Positions 1 through 11,355 of a stretch of 64,000 nt of DNA are shown in pieces. Location of the stretch: contig OZ005606.1 of NCBI GenBank assembly GCA_963930655.1, positions 20,128,001-20,192,000 on the forward strand. Reading direction: 5' to 3'. This DNA comes from Myrica gale (lineage: Eukaryota > Streptophyta > Magnoliopsida > Fagales > Myricaceae). The notes beneath the pieces are model-generated. The model was not told where the DNA came from, ran no database searches, and saw only the letters and a program-made list of their open reading frames with translations. Positions within the stretch are counted from its first letter, which is position 1. Each line of letters starts with the position of its first letter. Made by a program: the position numbers and the translations under genes.

Positions 1-3000
1 CAGACTAATATTAATATAGCTTTGCTTCAATATAGACGTCTTTGATGCCACATAGACATGAGCCAATTCAAGAAATTTCACTTCTAAACTGTTATCTTTT
101 TATTAAATGATATATACATTTACTATAATTTAATTATGGGAATGTTGACACTTTTTACTTTCACTTTCAAGTATTATTTTTGTCACATTTCACTTAACAA
201 CAATTGATTTCAGATATTTCTTATTTTCATTTAAAAATTTTCGTCAATTTAATAGAAAAGTAATTTTTTTTACATGTAAAATGATAATTTTATCTCGTGA
301 TTAATCTGTATGACATGTTTTGGTGACGTGACATTGGATTCTGTTAAATGGATTGACGGAATATGGACGGAAGGACCAAATCGTCACATGGGTAGAGACT
401 CAGTGACCATAATGTAAAAAAATAAAACCTAGTGACTAAATCGTCGGCATAGTATAAACCTAGTAACCATATTGTCAATTTGCCTTTAATTTACATGACT
501 AAACATAGCGTTTTGCTTAAGGATTCTGGTTGACGTGTTAAAAAACTGACGTGACAAGAGATTCCGTTAAATGGATTGACGGAAGTTTGATAGCAGGACC
601 AAATCGTCGCGAGGGTATGGACTGAGTGACCATATAGTAAAAAAATAAAACCTAGTGACTAAATCGTCAATGTGGTATAAACCTAGTGATCATATTGCCA
701 ATTTCTCTAAATTTTTTAGTCATCTAACTCGATCTGAGGATCATGGGTAACGTTTCCGTTTTTAATTACTGATTTTCTTCTACACGTGTTGCAAATTATT
801 AACCACTGAAGAGACAGTGAATCATGTGTCCTCATCATCTGGACCCTCGACGAGCCAGTGTCACACTATGAGTCACTCCTCCTTGTGGGAGTGCTTACTA
901 TCCTTTGTATTGGCACAAAATCAATTTAGGCCCCATTTGAATGGCTCCCTGATGAGTAAGGGCTACTATAGTTACGCTTAAATAGCGTTGTCCAGTTACA
1001 AATTTTCGGTTTGATTTTTCTTTGACATCAGTTTCTTCTATCTGATAATTGGCTTAACAAGCCCACAGGTTAAGCCTGAACTATATCTGTATGATTTACT
1101 TGATGAATACACATATTAACTTATAACACACAAAAATTAAGAATCCATTGTAAAAGCTCATTCCTATAGGAATCATATCATCTAACTATAAGTTCATTTC
1201 CGACAACTAAATCCAATGGAATCAAAAACTATACGAGAACCATTTCAATAGCTACTTTAATTCTTCTTCTGGTCGCCTTTTCGCTTCTACTTTTCTTTCC
1301 TCTGAAATTGTTTGTTCCTTCCCAGCATACTTAAAAAGAACACCTTGTTTAGAAAAAAAAAAGAAAAAAAAAAAAGAACACCTAATATAAGCTCGGGCGG
1401 CGGCCGGGGTAGAGGTAAAATCCGTTAAGTCCGCTTAGTCATGATCAGTCCTTCATATCTCGATAATTACTATATGTATATATGCTAGGCATGGGTACTA
1501 CTACATAGTTCTCGTAGTTTTGATCATGCTGCGTGCATTAATTTGGACATGGACGTGGAGAAAAGCTAGCTCTACAATTCCACGAATAATTTGCATTGTT
1601 ATGTACCTTTTTATAATTACCCGGCCACAAGGAATTAACTCATGAATTGGTAAATGGTTAGCTGCCCAATTTTGAACTTAGTGCCCCAGGCCACTTAGCT
1701 CATGAGTAAGGGTTTGTATGTCAACTGCGTAGAAATCTTTTTCGGATCTGGGAAATCAAGAAATAATATGAAATTCAATTAGCTTGCCATGTGACACGAA
1801 CAACTCGAGATTTACAACGCATGTGATCGGCATGATTGGTCAACTACAACTTCACGCCCATCTATGATCTAGTTAGAACTATGTCCCCTCAATAGCCAAA
1901 GAATTAATCCAGTCCTAATATCTCGTATAGAATATAGTTTGATAGAAGGAATAAAGGGCATATTTGTAATAATCTCAAATTTCAAGGGTCAATTATAATA
2001 TGTTGATGGACTTGATTGTAATTAGTAGAAACCCTAATTTTATCAGAAGAAGAATTATTCAGTTTAATCCTACTGCTAGAATTTAAGATCCCTAAGGAAT
2101 CTATGTCTCATGCTTTCTCTAAGTTTTCCCAATGACTATAAATAAAATTGTTATATTTAAGGTGTTGATTATCAGAACCTATTAGAGAAATATCAAAACG
2201 AGAGAGTGACATAAATCTCTTGGAAGACAACGCATCTGAGTTGTTGTTCTGAATTGATGGAGTTTTGGATTGGATCGTAAAGTGACTTGAGGTTTGTATA
2301 TTCCTGAATTCCTGTGTCAGGTAGGGAATCGAATTCGCAATTATAATTATAATCCTAATTGATATTTTGTTGAAAACATATTATTTATTTTAGTTTAATT
2401 TCGCATAAACTACCAGATCTATATACCTATCTTGAAAAGGACTATATCCCATTGAATTATTGTGCATGATACAGGGCTGCACTAGTAGTGACGCATGATC
2501 GAACAAGATTAAAGAGTTAGAGAGAGAGAGCAAACCCGTACAACATTTTCAAAATTACTATAAAAATTTGGTAATTCGCAAAGATGACTGAAACGAATTT
2601 TCTATGTAATTAAGTTCGGGAGGAGAGATAAATAATAACAAGATATCAGATAGATATTTAAGTGATTCGATTTGGAAGGTATATAATCACTGTAAAAATT
2701 CTTTATAACTGTATTTTGTATTATAAATACATGCACAATACAAATTAAAAGATAAATATTCTAGCTGGAAGGTCAACTTTTGGAAACGTATTCCGGTTTG
2801 AGAAAATAATATAAATATTTAGTTACGTGAGCTTTCTAAAGAGATGGCTAAAAATCATATTTCTTGTAATGTTATGACAGTTTTCGACTGTAAAAAACAA
2901 GAAGAAAAACACTAACATTATTTTTTATATTAGAAAAAGTTATGCGTATACGGCTTAACCACTGGTCATCAACAGAAGAAACAAATGGTTCACAGTTAAA

Positions 3001-3254
3001 ATATATAGTAATAATTAAATAAATTATAATCCACTTGATTATGATATCAATTAAAACGTGTTAAATTAAACTTTTCGTGGCATTCTCATGTGCAAAAAGC
3101 TGGCGAGAATCATGGATGCCAAGTTTAATTTACATTTAGATAATTGATAATAGGAAAAACACAACAATGTTGAGTACATATGTCTGTATTTAGTTTTTGG
3201 AGTTGCTTCCTCAATTTAATTTTCATCTATCTCATATGGTTCGAGAGAGCAACA
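1..3254. other. AT-rich intergenic DNA without a recognised gene
   Basis: No open frame here resembles a known protein. The stretch is AT-rich and carries short purine or pyrimidine runs, such as a GA-rich run near 2519-2530. The only structure I can support is a diverged direct repeat at 324-709, listed separately. The rest is unannotated. Confidence 0.6.
324..709. repeat. Two diverged direct copies of a Mutator-MITE-like terminal sequence
   Basis: A block starting GACGTGACA and ending near CATATTGTCAATTTG (324-485) recurs at 548-709, an offset of 224 bases. Both copies contain the phrases GGATTGACGGA, GGACCAAATCGTC, CCTAGTGACTAAATCGTC and ATAAACCTAGT. The 'gtgactaaatcgt' style resembles the termini of the foldback elements at 3607-3837 and 24465-25171. 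I infer two half-elements or a partial tandem duplication. No target-site duplication was found. Confidence 0.5.
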
Positions 3255-3269
3255 TGCGGCTTTCTTATT

Positions 3270-3583
3270 ATTTTTTTTTTAATCAAAACTGCCTGTTTTA
3301 TTCAACAAAAACCCACAAACACAGCACCCCTATCAACAGGAATCAAGGGGGATCAGTTCCATTATACAACCAAGAAAACATATGAAAAAACTCAAAATTA
3401 CAGGGATTCCTTCCTGAGATGATCTCAGTGGCGGCCCAACGAGCTAACTGATGCACATCATCATTTGCTTCCCTACGAATATGGCTCACAGACCATTTCT
3501 GGAAATGTTTCATTTTGCCATCCATCTGCTGCACTAGCTGATGGATCTTCCAATGTGTTAGACTTGGGAAATTATTTAACTGT
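3270..3583 (-). mobile_element. 5'-truncated LINE (L1-type) 3' end
   Basis: On the - strand the segment encodes the C-terminal end of the LINE RNase H-like domain (VSHIRREANDDVHQLAR at about 3435-3490). A stop, a short 3' UTR with a GAATAAAA signal and a poly(A) tail follow, seen as a T run at 3270-3281. It is flanked by a perfect 15-bp duplication TGCGGCTTTCTTATT at 3255-3269 and 3584-3598. Poly(A), 5' truncation and a TSD of this length are the hallmarks of target-primed reverse transcription. The fragment is dead: it lacks endonuclease and reverse transcriptase. Confidence 0.88.
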
Positions 3584-3606
3584 TGCGGCTTTCTTATTTG
3601 TTAAAA

Positions 3607-3837
3607 GGGATAAATGCAAAATCAGTCCCTGTACTATACGCAAAAATCGTTTTAGCCCCTGTGATATGAAAAACATCGATTTAGTCTCTGTGATTCTATT
3701 TTCGTTTGTTATTGGTCCTCCATCAGGGACTGATTTTATCACTTTCTGAAATCACAGGACTAAATCGATACTTTTCATATCATAGGGACTAAATCGATTC
3801 TTGCGTACAACACATGGACTAATTTTGCATTTATCCC
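3607..3837. mobile_element. Mutator-type MITE (231 bp) with 9-bp TSD
   Basis: The ends are long inverted repeats: GGGATAAATGCAAAATCAGT on the left and ACTAATTTTGCATTTATCCC on the right, and the similarity continues inward (TTAGTC/GACTAA blocks). The flanks are a perfect 9-bp duplication TTGTTAAAA at 3598-3606 and 3838-3846. A 9-bp TSD with long TIRs is characteristic of Mutator-like elements. No transposase is encoded, so it is non-autonomous. The left TSD starts at the last base of the right TSD of the adjacent LINE, so the MITE inserted next to the earlier LINE insertion. Confidence 0.87.
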
Positions 3838-3846
3838 TTGTTAAAA

Positions 3847-4843
3847 AGGGAACTTCAGGGATAATTCGCTAGTATATATTCTGTTTGGTAAAAAGTCACA
3901 TTAAGTCTTCTAACTATTCATACAATTTCAAATAGGGGTCTAATCTACTAAATTCGACACATTAAACACTTTACCTTCCATAATTAATTAAATTTCGTCC
4001 TGAAATAAAATTCGATGGTCAAAACCGTGACACATTGCTCATTTATAACATACGTGACACGAGTTTGATGGTTGAATTTTTTTTAAGGGTGCAAATTGAT
4101 GAAATTTGGTAGTTCTTAGACTCAACATGTTGAAGGTGGTACTTGAGACCCCTGCTTAAGATTGCTTTGATAGTTTGAAGACTCAAAAGTGACTTTTTCC
4201 CCATACTGTTTTAATTTCTGTTTTTTAGATTTTGTATTGATTTTTCTGCACCTTGGTTTATTATGTTTGTGAGTCCTCTTTGGTTTTCTCGCTATAACTA
4301 TTGTATTCCTTAGTCGTAAATAAAAGTTTTCTAATAAAATTTGAAGGTGCATTCGCTTTAAAAAAGAGGGTCAATATTTAGTTTTTCTATTAATTTGTCT
4401 CCCATCACCACAAAATCATCAATTAGGTACGTAATTATCGTAATAATATATCAAAAATGAAACCAAACTAATTATATTGAACGGTAACAAAACTAAAGTC
4501 AGTTTGTTTACCGGTAAAATTAATTTCCCAAATTATATTTCAGGCCTTTGGGCAACATGGGCAAATATAGGATTTGTTTGTTTGCCAAAATTTTGGAGAA
4601 TATTCTCGAAATTTTGAGAATCTTGAGATTTATTGGGATTTGTGAAAAGTAGAGTGTGTAGGTGTAAAAATTAAAAATTTTGAAGTTGTGTTTGGTTTAC
4701 CCGAATTGTTGTGACCCCAAAAATTTGGCTAAACAAACAATAATAATAAACCTATAAAAAAATGCAAAAATTCAACTTCAAAAGCAGTAGTATTTTTTAT
4801 TTTTGAAAATAATTTCCGTTCATTCAAATTTTTTTGAAGCTTT
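3847..4843. other. Intergenic DNA with a weak foldback near 4565-4745
   Basis: No gene recognised. The left arm TTTGTTTGCCAAAATTTTGG (near 4573-4595) and the right arm CCAAAAATTTGGCTAAACAA (near 4717-4736) are imperfect inverted repeats. They suggest another small MITE, but I could not define its ends or a duplication. Confidence 0.4.
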
Positions 4844-4852
4844 TTAAAAATT

Positions 4853-5383
4853 GAGATAAAGTCATAATTAGCCTCGTAAGTATGAGCAAAAATCAAATTG
4901 GTACTCGTAACTTTCAAAACGTCAATTTAAAATCTTTAATTTTTGAAACTCATCAATTCATGCCTCCCGTCCAGATTAGGAGTTAAGCCCATGAAAATCT
5001 TACAAAATGATTAAATGACCGAAATGCCCCTCCAAAACTAAATTTTAAAAAATAAATAAAATAATAAAAATTCAAGAAATAAATTTAAAATGAATAGATT
5101 ATTGAAATAGAGTTTCAATATATATAAATTTAAAAATCTTATTTTTTAAAAAAATTATCATATTTTATTTTTAATGAATTTTTTAATTTTTTTTAGTAAT
5201 TTTATTTGGGAATGACATTTTGTTCATTTTTCATACTTTTCCGTCTGATTTATGACTGATATGGACGGGAGGACGTAAATTGATGAGTTTCAAAAGTTAA
5301 GGGTCTTAAATCGACAATTTGAAAGTTACGGATAACAATTTGATTTTTGTTCATACTTATGTAATTAATTATGACTTTACCCC
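4853..5383. mobile_element. Mutator-type MITE (531 bp) with 9-bp TSD
   Basis: The termini are inverted repeats. The left end reads GAGATAAAGTCATAATTA and the reverse complement of the right end reads GGGGTAAAGTCATAATTA. The similarity extends for well over 100 bases into each arm (for example ATCAAATTG, GTAACTTTCAAA, GAAACTCATCAATT). A perfect 9-bp duplication TTAAAAATT flanks it at 4844-4852 and 5384-5392. The core is an AT-rich spacer with no coding capacity. TSD length and TIR layout match Mutator-like non-autonomous elements. It is related to the half-element at 55000-55140. Confidence 0.86.
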
Positions 5384-5597
5384 TTAAAAATTTCTTGTTA
5401 TTGTTATTGTGATTGTAATTGTAATTCGATTTTGTTCCTAGTCGTGAGTAACTATAATTATATACTGCTTATTTTACCGATTGAAAGCACAAACAAATGG
5501 TTGATAGTTAAAAATTTAATGATTAAAGAGTCCGATTCAATACGTTATTTTCCTATTAAAATCAATCTCGAAACTTAAATATATAAAATCTTTGGTC

Positions 5598-5979
5598 CAC
5601 GTGTGTGCGATTCCGGCACATAGCACGAAACACCCGCCCACCATAATACCTTGCAGTGTCAATAGCATTTTCCTGCCAATTCAGTAACATGTGAATTAAA
5701 AAATATAATTTATTAGACCTATATATTCTTTTTTCCTTGCTGAGTTTAATAGACGGCGTCGCGGCGAGTCTATTTGCATCGTGGACCCCCCCGACTAATC
5801 GTCAATGTAAAAAATCCGCTCCAATCCGATAATCGCCCCCAGTAAATTTGCACGAGCTAAACTCGTCACGTGTTACATGCACGTGTCAGGGTCTCAGCAG
5901 TATCTTGCTGTACAACTGCGGTACCACCGACAGGTGGGATCCAATTTGGTAATGCGTGAAATGAAGACCCGCGCACGTG
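5598..5979 (+). promoter_or_regulatory. G-box cluster upstream of the JAZ gene
   Basis: CACGTG hexamers occur at 5598-5603, 5867-5872, 5880-5885 and 5974-5979, that is 330-710 bases before the JAZ start codon. CACGTG is the core site of MYC2-type bHLH factors, which switch on JAZ genes as negative feedback in jasmonate signalling. Two of the sites are only 13 bases apart. A TATA-like CATAAAA lies near 6087 and a CT-rich leader follows. The site presence is seen; the MYC2 role is inferred from the family. Confidence 0.65.
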
Positions 5980-6304
5980 GTACAGTACCGGACCAGCCAG
6001 TCCTCCAACCGGATAAATCGGTAACTCACCCACCTGTTGATAAAAGTATGTTCTTCGGAAGAGGGAGAAATGAACGGTGGAGATCTCATAAAACCCCTCC
6101 TTCAGACAAATAAATCTCTCTCTTCCTCTCTCTCTCTCTGCTTTGGCTGTAGCTGAAAGCTTTTTCTGCTTTGCCTCTCTTTCTCTCTGTGAGTTCATGT
6201 GTGGAAGACAGGTTTTGGTGGGTGAAGAGAGTGGATATTAGCTTTGGATTTAGGGGGGACTTTGGCTTTGAGATATTGTTTTTCTGAGTGACTGGTGGTC
6301 TGAT

Positions 6305-9300
6305 ATGGAGAGAGATTTCTTGGGTTTGAGCTCGAAAGAATCGTTGGCTGTGGTGAAGGAGGAGATTAACAATGATGGGTGCAAAGACTCGGGTGTGTTC
6401 TTGTCATATAATTCGCAATCTAGAATATTTGTCATGAATTATGTGTGTCTGGCTGATTTTGTTCTAGTTGGTAGTTTATTTTTCGTGGCTGGTATAAGTG
6501 AATTAATGGGGACAAACTAAATTTTTTTCTGGGCTGATGCATATTTCTAGGAAGAAGTATTCTTGTTGTGTGCGGTTCCGAATTATTTCTTTGAATAATA
6601 AAGATTAGACCTCTTGTTCTCACAGAGCGTTATAAAAATGCTCTTTTTCATTATAAGGGATCCTTTTAGTTGAAGTTCCTAAGTGGTTCATCGTTCAGGT
6701 TTATAATTATTTGCAGGACAACATCGTGGCAGTAAATGGTATATTTAACATATAGCTGCCTTTAAAGGTTCTCAAAATATCCACCTAAGTACTAATAATT
6801 TTGTCTATTTCCCTTGTTTAGCTGTTTGTTGCAAGCAATTGGTGTTCTGTTTACTGCAAGCAATTAGTGGGTACCTGGAGGGAATCGCCTTTTTGTTTGT
6901 GGCTTTGTTGTTCTAATTTATCTCTGCAATCCTGCACGAAAAGACAAAGGGAAAGAAAGAAAATCTCCCCGCGAAGTTGCTTCATCTTTTTCATTTGTAT
7001 TCTTAGTATTCGTTTTCCTTGCTTCCTTTCGGCGTCTGTTTTGAAGTGCAAGGCACATAATTTTATTTTATTTTTTTTATATCGTTGATCATTTTCTGAG
7101 GATATTTAGGATTTACTGAATATGCAGGTGTACAGTGGCAATTTTCAAACAAGGGCTCTGCCCTTTCACATTTGATGTCTTTCAAGACTGCTCAACAAGA
7201 TAAGACTAAAAAGCTTGTCTCTGATCCTTTAATGCCATCTGGATTTATGAGTATCACCACAACAGATGCTTTTGATCACAGTAGAAAAGGGCCTGTAGGC
7301 GACATCCAGGTTTGATATTATTCCATTTCTTGTTCAGAATATATCTTCGTATTTCAGGGATTGTTAAAGTATTTGATGCTTTATTTTGGGCAAACAATTC
7401 TGTTTGAATTTTTGATATTGATGTCTGCGATGTAAGTACCTAAATATGTGTTGCTGAAAGGAAAATCGATAATTTTCAAACACGCCTCTTAGCTGGCTAT
7501 CAGCATGATATCATTTCCTAAAAGTCTCAACTGATATGTTGTTGCCCTTCCCCACTTTGGTTTCTTTTTTTACTATATAGAAGTCCTTCAATCACGATAG
7601 GCAAGGTGGCACTCACATTTCCCTGACATCTTATCCTGTGCAACATGAAGTACATTCTGTGCACCGTCCTCATGATGTGAAGATGTTTTCTGTTTCAAAC
7701 CAAGCAATTTCAGTTTCCGTTGGGAACCCTTTCTTCAAGAATCATTTTGCTACTGGTCAGAATTTGGCTGGAGATACAGTGAAGCAACAATTACTTGGAG
7801 GAATTCCAGTTACAGCTCCTCATTCAATTATTCCCACCGTTGCTTCCATAGCTGGGATAACTGAACCATGGTATTTTCTTTTTTTCTTTTTATTCTTACT
7901 CACTTTATCATTTTTAATTGCAACCATATGGTTAGGAGGGATTAAATGGCGTATGATGAACATCTCCTGTAGGAATGGTGTCAAGGCTTCTGGGTCTCCT
8001 GCACAGTTGACCATCTTCTATGCGGGTGCCGTCCACGTCTATGATGACATAAGCCCTGAGAAGGTACACACGAACACAGAGTAGAAACAGTTCAAAATTT
8101 GTGCTGGTTATTAAATTCCTGTTGGACCATAAGTGGGCTTAAATTGGGGCTTATTTTCCAGGCTCAGGCGATTATGTTTTTGGCTGGGCATGGGGCTTCT
8201 ATAGCTTCTAGTACGTCTCATCCAAAAGCTCAAGTTCAGGCACCTAGCTCAAAATTGGCAGCAGGAGATGGTGTTCCTGTGAACCAGCCCATAAACACAC
8301 AGCCTTGCTCTAGTCTTTCAAGCCCAATATCTGTTTCTTCGCATACTGGTGCCCAGTCAGGAAGTGGTTCGACTAGCAATGATGAATTGATGGCAGCAAA
8401 AACTACTGGGGTTCCAACTACTCCTGTTAGCAAAGTGGAGCCCCAGAAAATAGCAAATGCTGTGGGATCTGTTGCTGTAACTCCTATCTTTCCATCTGGT
8501 GAGAGTTTGTCATTGAAGGGTAGTGTAAATAAGACTGAAATGAAGAATCCCATTGATATGTGGCCTTTTCTTTGACAGTACGTGAACCATATTACAGTTA
8601 TCCTTGGACACATAGCATTTACTATGAACGCTTTCACACCTAATTGCTGTGACTACTCTTAACTTAATCTGAAGAGTAGGCTATAGCGAGCCTCAGTTTT
8701 TTTGATCAACATTTGGCTTAATCTCAAAGCTGTCAATTGCGGGTCCAATTATTTAGACTAATACATACTAGGTTTATAATTTTCACACCACTTCATAAGG
8801 ATGACATTTGATTTTTCGTGCAGCTGTTCCACAGGCGCGTAAAGCATCCTTGGCTCGATTTTTGGAGAAGCGCAAGGAGAGGTCAGTTACTGTACAAGTT
8901 CTATTTTCTCTCTATGGGCAAGGAGAAGGTGTTTTAGCATTTTCTCTGCTACCTTAACCCTTGAAAGTATTTTGATAGTAGCTATAGTAATTATTTACAC
9001 GGACTCTCCTTTATGACCTAATTGTTTGAGTTTTCAATTGACATGCCCAAAGGCCCATCTTCAAACATTGTTTTTGGTTCTGTGTTGATCCTGTGTTGAA
9101 GCATCCACTCAGAGGGCGCCTTTGAATATTAACTGCATATAGGCACCTCAACTCAGAATTGAAGCATAGTTGGGCAGTCTGCTAATTAAACTATATATCG
9201 TGGGATATTAGACATTTATAATTGATTTGAGGCCTTTCTTCATGAATTCAGGGCAATGAATGCAGCACCATACAACTTCAGCAAGAAGTCTCCTGAGGGT

Positions 9301-9363
9301 GCTGCCCAAGAATGTGACGGTGCGAATTTCGCCGCACACAAGGAGAGTAACCATGATGCATAA
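6305..9363 (+). CDS. JAZ3/TIFY6-type jasmonate ZIM-domain repressor, 7 coding exons
   Basis: The predicted protein represses MYC-type transcription factors in the nucleus and is degraded through COI1 when jasmonoyl-isoleucine is present. Coding exons: 6305-6392, 7128-7309, 7581-7870, 7973-8063, 8162-8498, 8824-8881, 9252-9363. They total 1158 bases (385 residues) with consistent phases and GT-AG borders. The N-terminus MERDFLGLSSKES is the conserved TIFY6 head. Exon 4 holds the ZIM/TIFY motif (SPAQLTIFYAG), used for dimerisation and NINJA binding. Exons 6-7 encode the Jas motif (VPQARKASLARFLEKRKER, then AMNAAPY), the degron and MYC-binding helix. The Jas motif is split by the last intron, as in many JAZ genes. 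The upstream region has G-boxes. No EAR motif was seen, so repression should need NINJA/TOPLESS. The closest family group is JAZ3/JAZ4 (TIFY6A/B). Confidence 0.93.
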
Positions 9364-10101
9364 GGTCCAATTAGGAAGCAATTATCATAGATTTATGCAG
9401 TAAGTTGAAGATGTAAGCAGATGGATTTGACTACCTCAAAAGAACTGTAGTACTGACTATGTTTAACTTTGAAACTTTAAGTAGTTTCTATATATAGTTG
9501 GTGTAGGGTTTCAACTTATTATTTTGAATGTGACATTTATCATGATATGTAACTATTTAAGTGTCCTAACATTGTGGAAATAATTGACACTTATGATTAT
9601 GTTAACAGTTTTCTCCAGTTTTTTTTTTCTACTTTTTCCGCAATGAAATTGATCCACGTTGGTGCTAGTTTTGCATGCTTGGGGACTGTTAGGCGTGGCA
9701 ACTGGGATGACATTTTTAAAGTTCGAGGGATAAATGCAACATTTGTGGTTTTACTTCAAAATTAAATAAATATTTAAAATTTAAAATATATAAAATTAGT
9801 CCATAAATTTTAAAATTATTCACATTTGAAGGGTTCAGAAGGATTAAAGTAATATTACATTTTAAGAATTAATTTTATGTGTTTTATTTAATTTTAAAAT
9901 AAATTATATAGACTAATATTGTATTTATTCCTATTATTTTTACATATTTATATAAAATAAATAAATAAAGAGGTCCGAATATCCCTTTGTCTTGAAATTT
10001 GTCAAATTTCCCTTACCGAGTTACCGTTCATTTTGGGGGTTGTTTTCTAAAAGTCCCTGTGGCTTTGAACTAAGTAGAAACCTCTCTAGATTCTAGACTA
10101 A
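9364..10101. other. JAZ 3' UTR and intergenic DNA
   Basis: The first about 200 bases after the stop are the likely 3' UTR of the JAZ gene. The remainder is AT-rich and has no recognised coding region or RNA gene. Confidence 0.5.
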
Positions 10102-10294
10102 GGGTGAGTTTGTTTCGTAAAATTTTAGTGTTGTTAAAATTTTAGATATTGGGTTTAGTGAAAAAGTAAAGAGGTAATTTTTTATATTTTTTGTAGTGAA
10201 AAGTAATGATTTGATGGGGAAGAGAGATTATATTGTAATATTTTATTGTGTTAAAATTTTAGAGGGTGTAAAATTTTACAACGCAAACGCAGCC
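10102..10294. mobile_element. Tourist-like (PIF/Harbinger-type) MITE, 193 bp
   Basis: Imperfect terminal inverted repeats: the left end is GGGTGAGTTTGTTTCG and the reverse complement of the right end is GGCTGCGTTTGCGTTG. The element is flanked by TAA at 10099-10101 and 10295-10297. A TAA/TTA duplication with GGGTGCGTTTG-like ends is typical of Tourist MITEs. No protein is encoded. Confidence 0.7.
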
Positions 10295-11147
10295 TAAGAT
10301 CACGGTCCAATTCGGAAACCTTTGGATTTTAGTCTTAAAAATAGACTAAAATCATGATATGGATAAATTATTCGAAGTCTATAATATTTTATATTAATTA
10401 TAGTAATGTAAGTTATATAATATTTAATGTATATTATGTCTGTCTTTCTCGAAATTAGACAGTAAGTGAGATTGAATCTTTATCTAAAATTTTAAACGTA
10501 TATACAGCTGGCACATTTATGCACCTACAAGGGAATCCATCAAATTGCGAAAATACTTCTGCTCTATTTGTAAAAATATCATATCTTAAATTACACAAAT
10601 ATCATAAATGAATATAAATTTATTAATCTAAAATAAAAATTAATTAGGTGACATGAAAATTGATCATGTGATTAGTGATATCACCTTATCCTTATAATCC
10701 CTACTATAATAAAATAAGTGGTAGAAATTCTTCCGGTTCGAGTTACGTCTTCAACGTTTTCAAAATTCAAACTGCCATGATTTTCTTTTAGGTTGCGTGT
10801 AAAAAAAGTTCAAACAACTAATGAAGGCTGAGTTTATGGCAGATATGAGAGATGAATCTCATGTCACTCGTCCACACACTACATCCACGTGCGCACAATG
10901 TGACGTGACAGCAGGAACAGGTAGTTGCAGTCTATATATTCTTTATATTTTATCTTAATTCTATATTGTAATTTATAAAGATAAACACATTAAATAAATA
11001 TTTTATTATTTAATAATATCTTAATAAAATTTTAAGCATAATAAATACTATAATAGAATCTATTCATTATATCTATCTTTTTTCTAAAGGAAAAATAGAA
11101 TTAATCTCTTTCTTTTCTTGTTGTGAAAGGAGTAAAAGTCATCTCTA

Positions 11148-11355
11148 GGGGCGTTTGTTTTTCAATTTTTTCAACTCTCAATATTTCTAAACAATCATAA
11201 AATAATATTTTTTTTCCTTATTAAATTATAAAATAATATTATACTATTCAATTAAATCTTATCTCTTCTCACTTTTCTATAAAATACTATACTTTTTTAC
11301 AAATTCTAATATCTAAATTTTCCAAAATTTAAATATTTCTACAGACAAGCGCCCC
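11148..11355. mobile_element. Tourist-like MITE, 208 bp
   Basis: The left end GGGGCGTTTGTTTTTC pairs with the right end, whose reverse complement is GGGGCGCTTGTCTGTA. The flanks are CTA on the left and TAA on the right, and ATCTCT occurs just outside both ends, so the duplication is imperfect or the border is off by a base or two. End sequence resembles the MITE at 10102-10294. The interior is AT-rich and non-coding. Confidence 0.6.
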
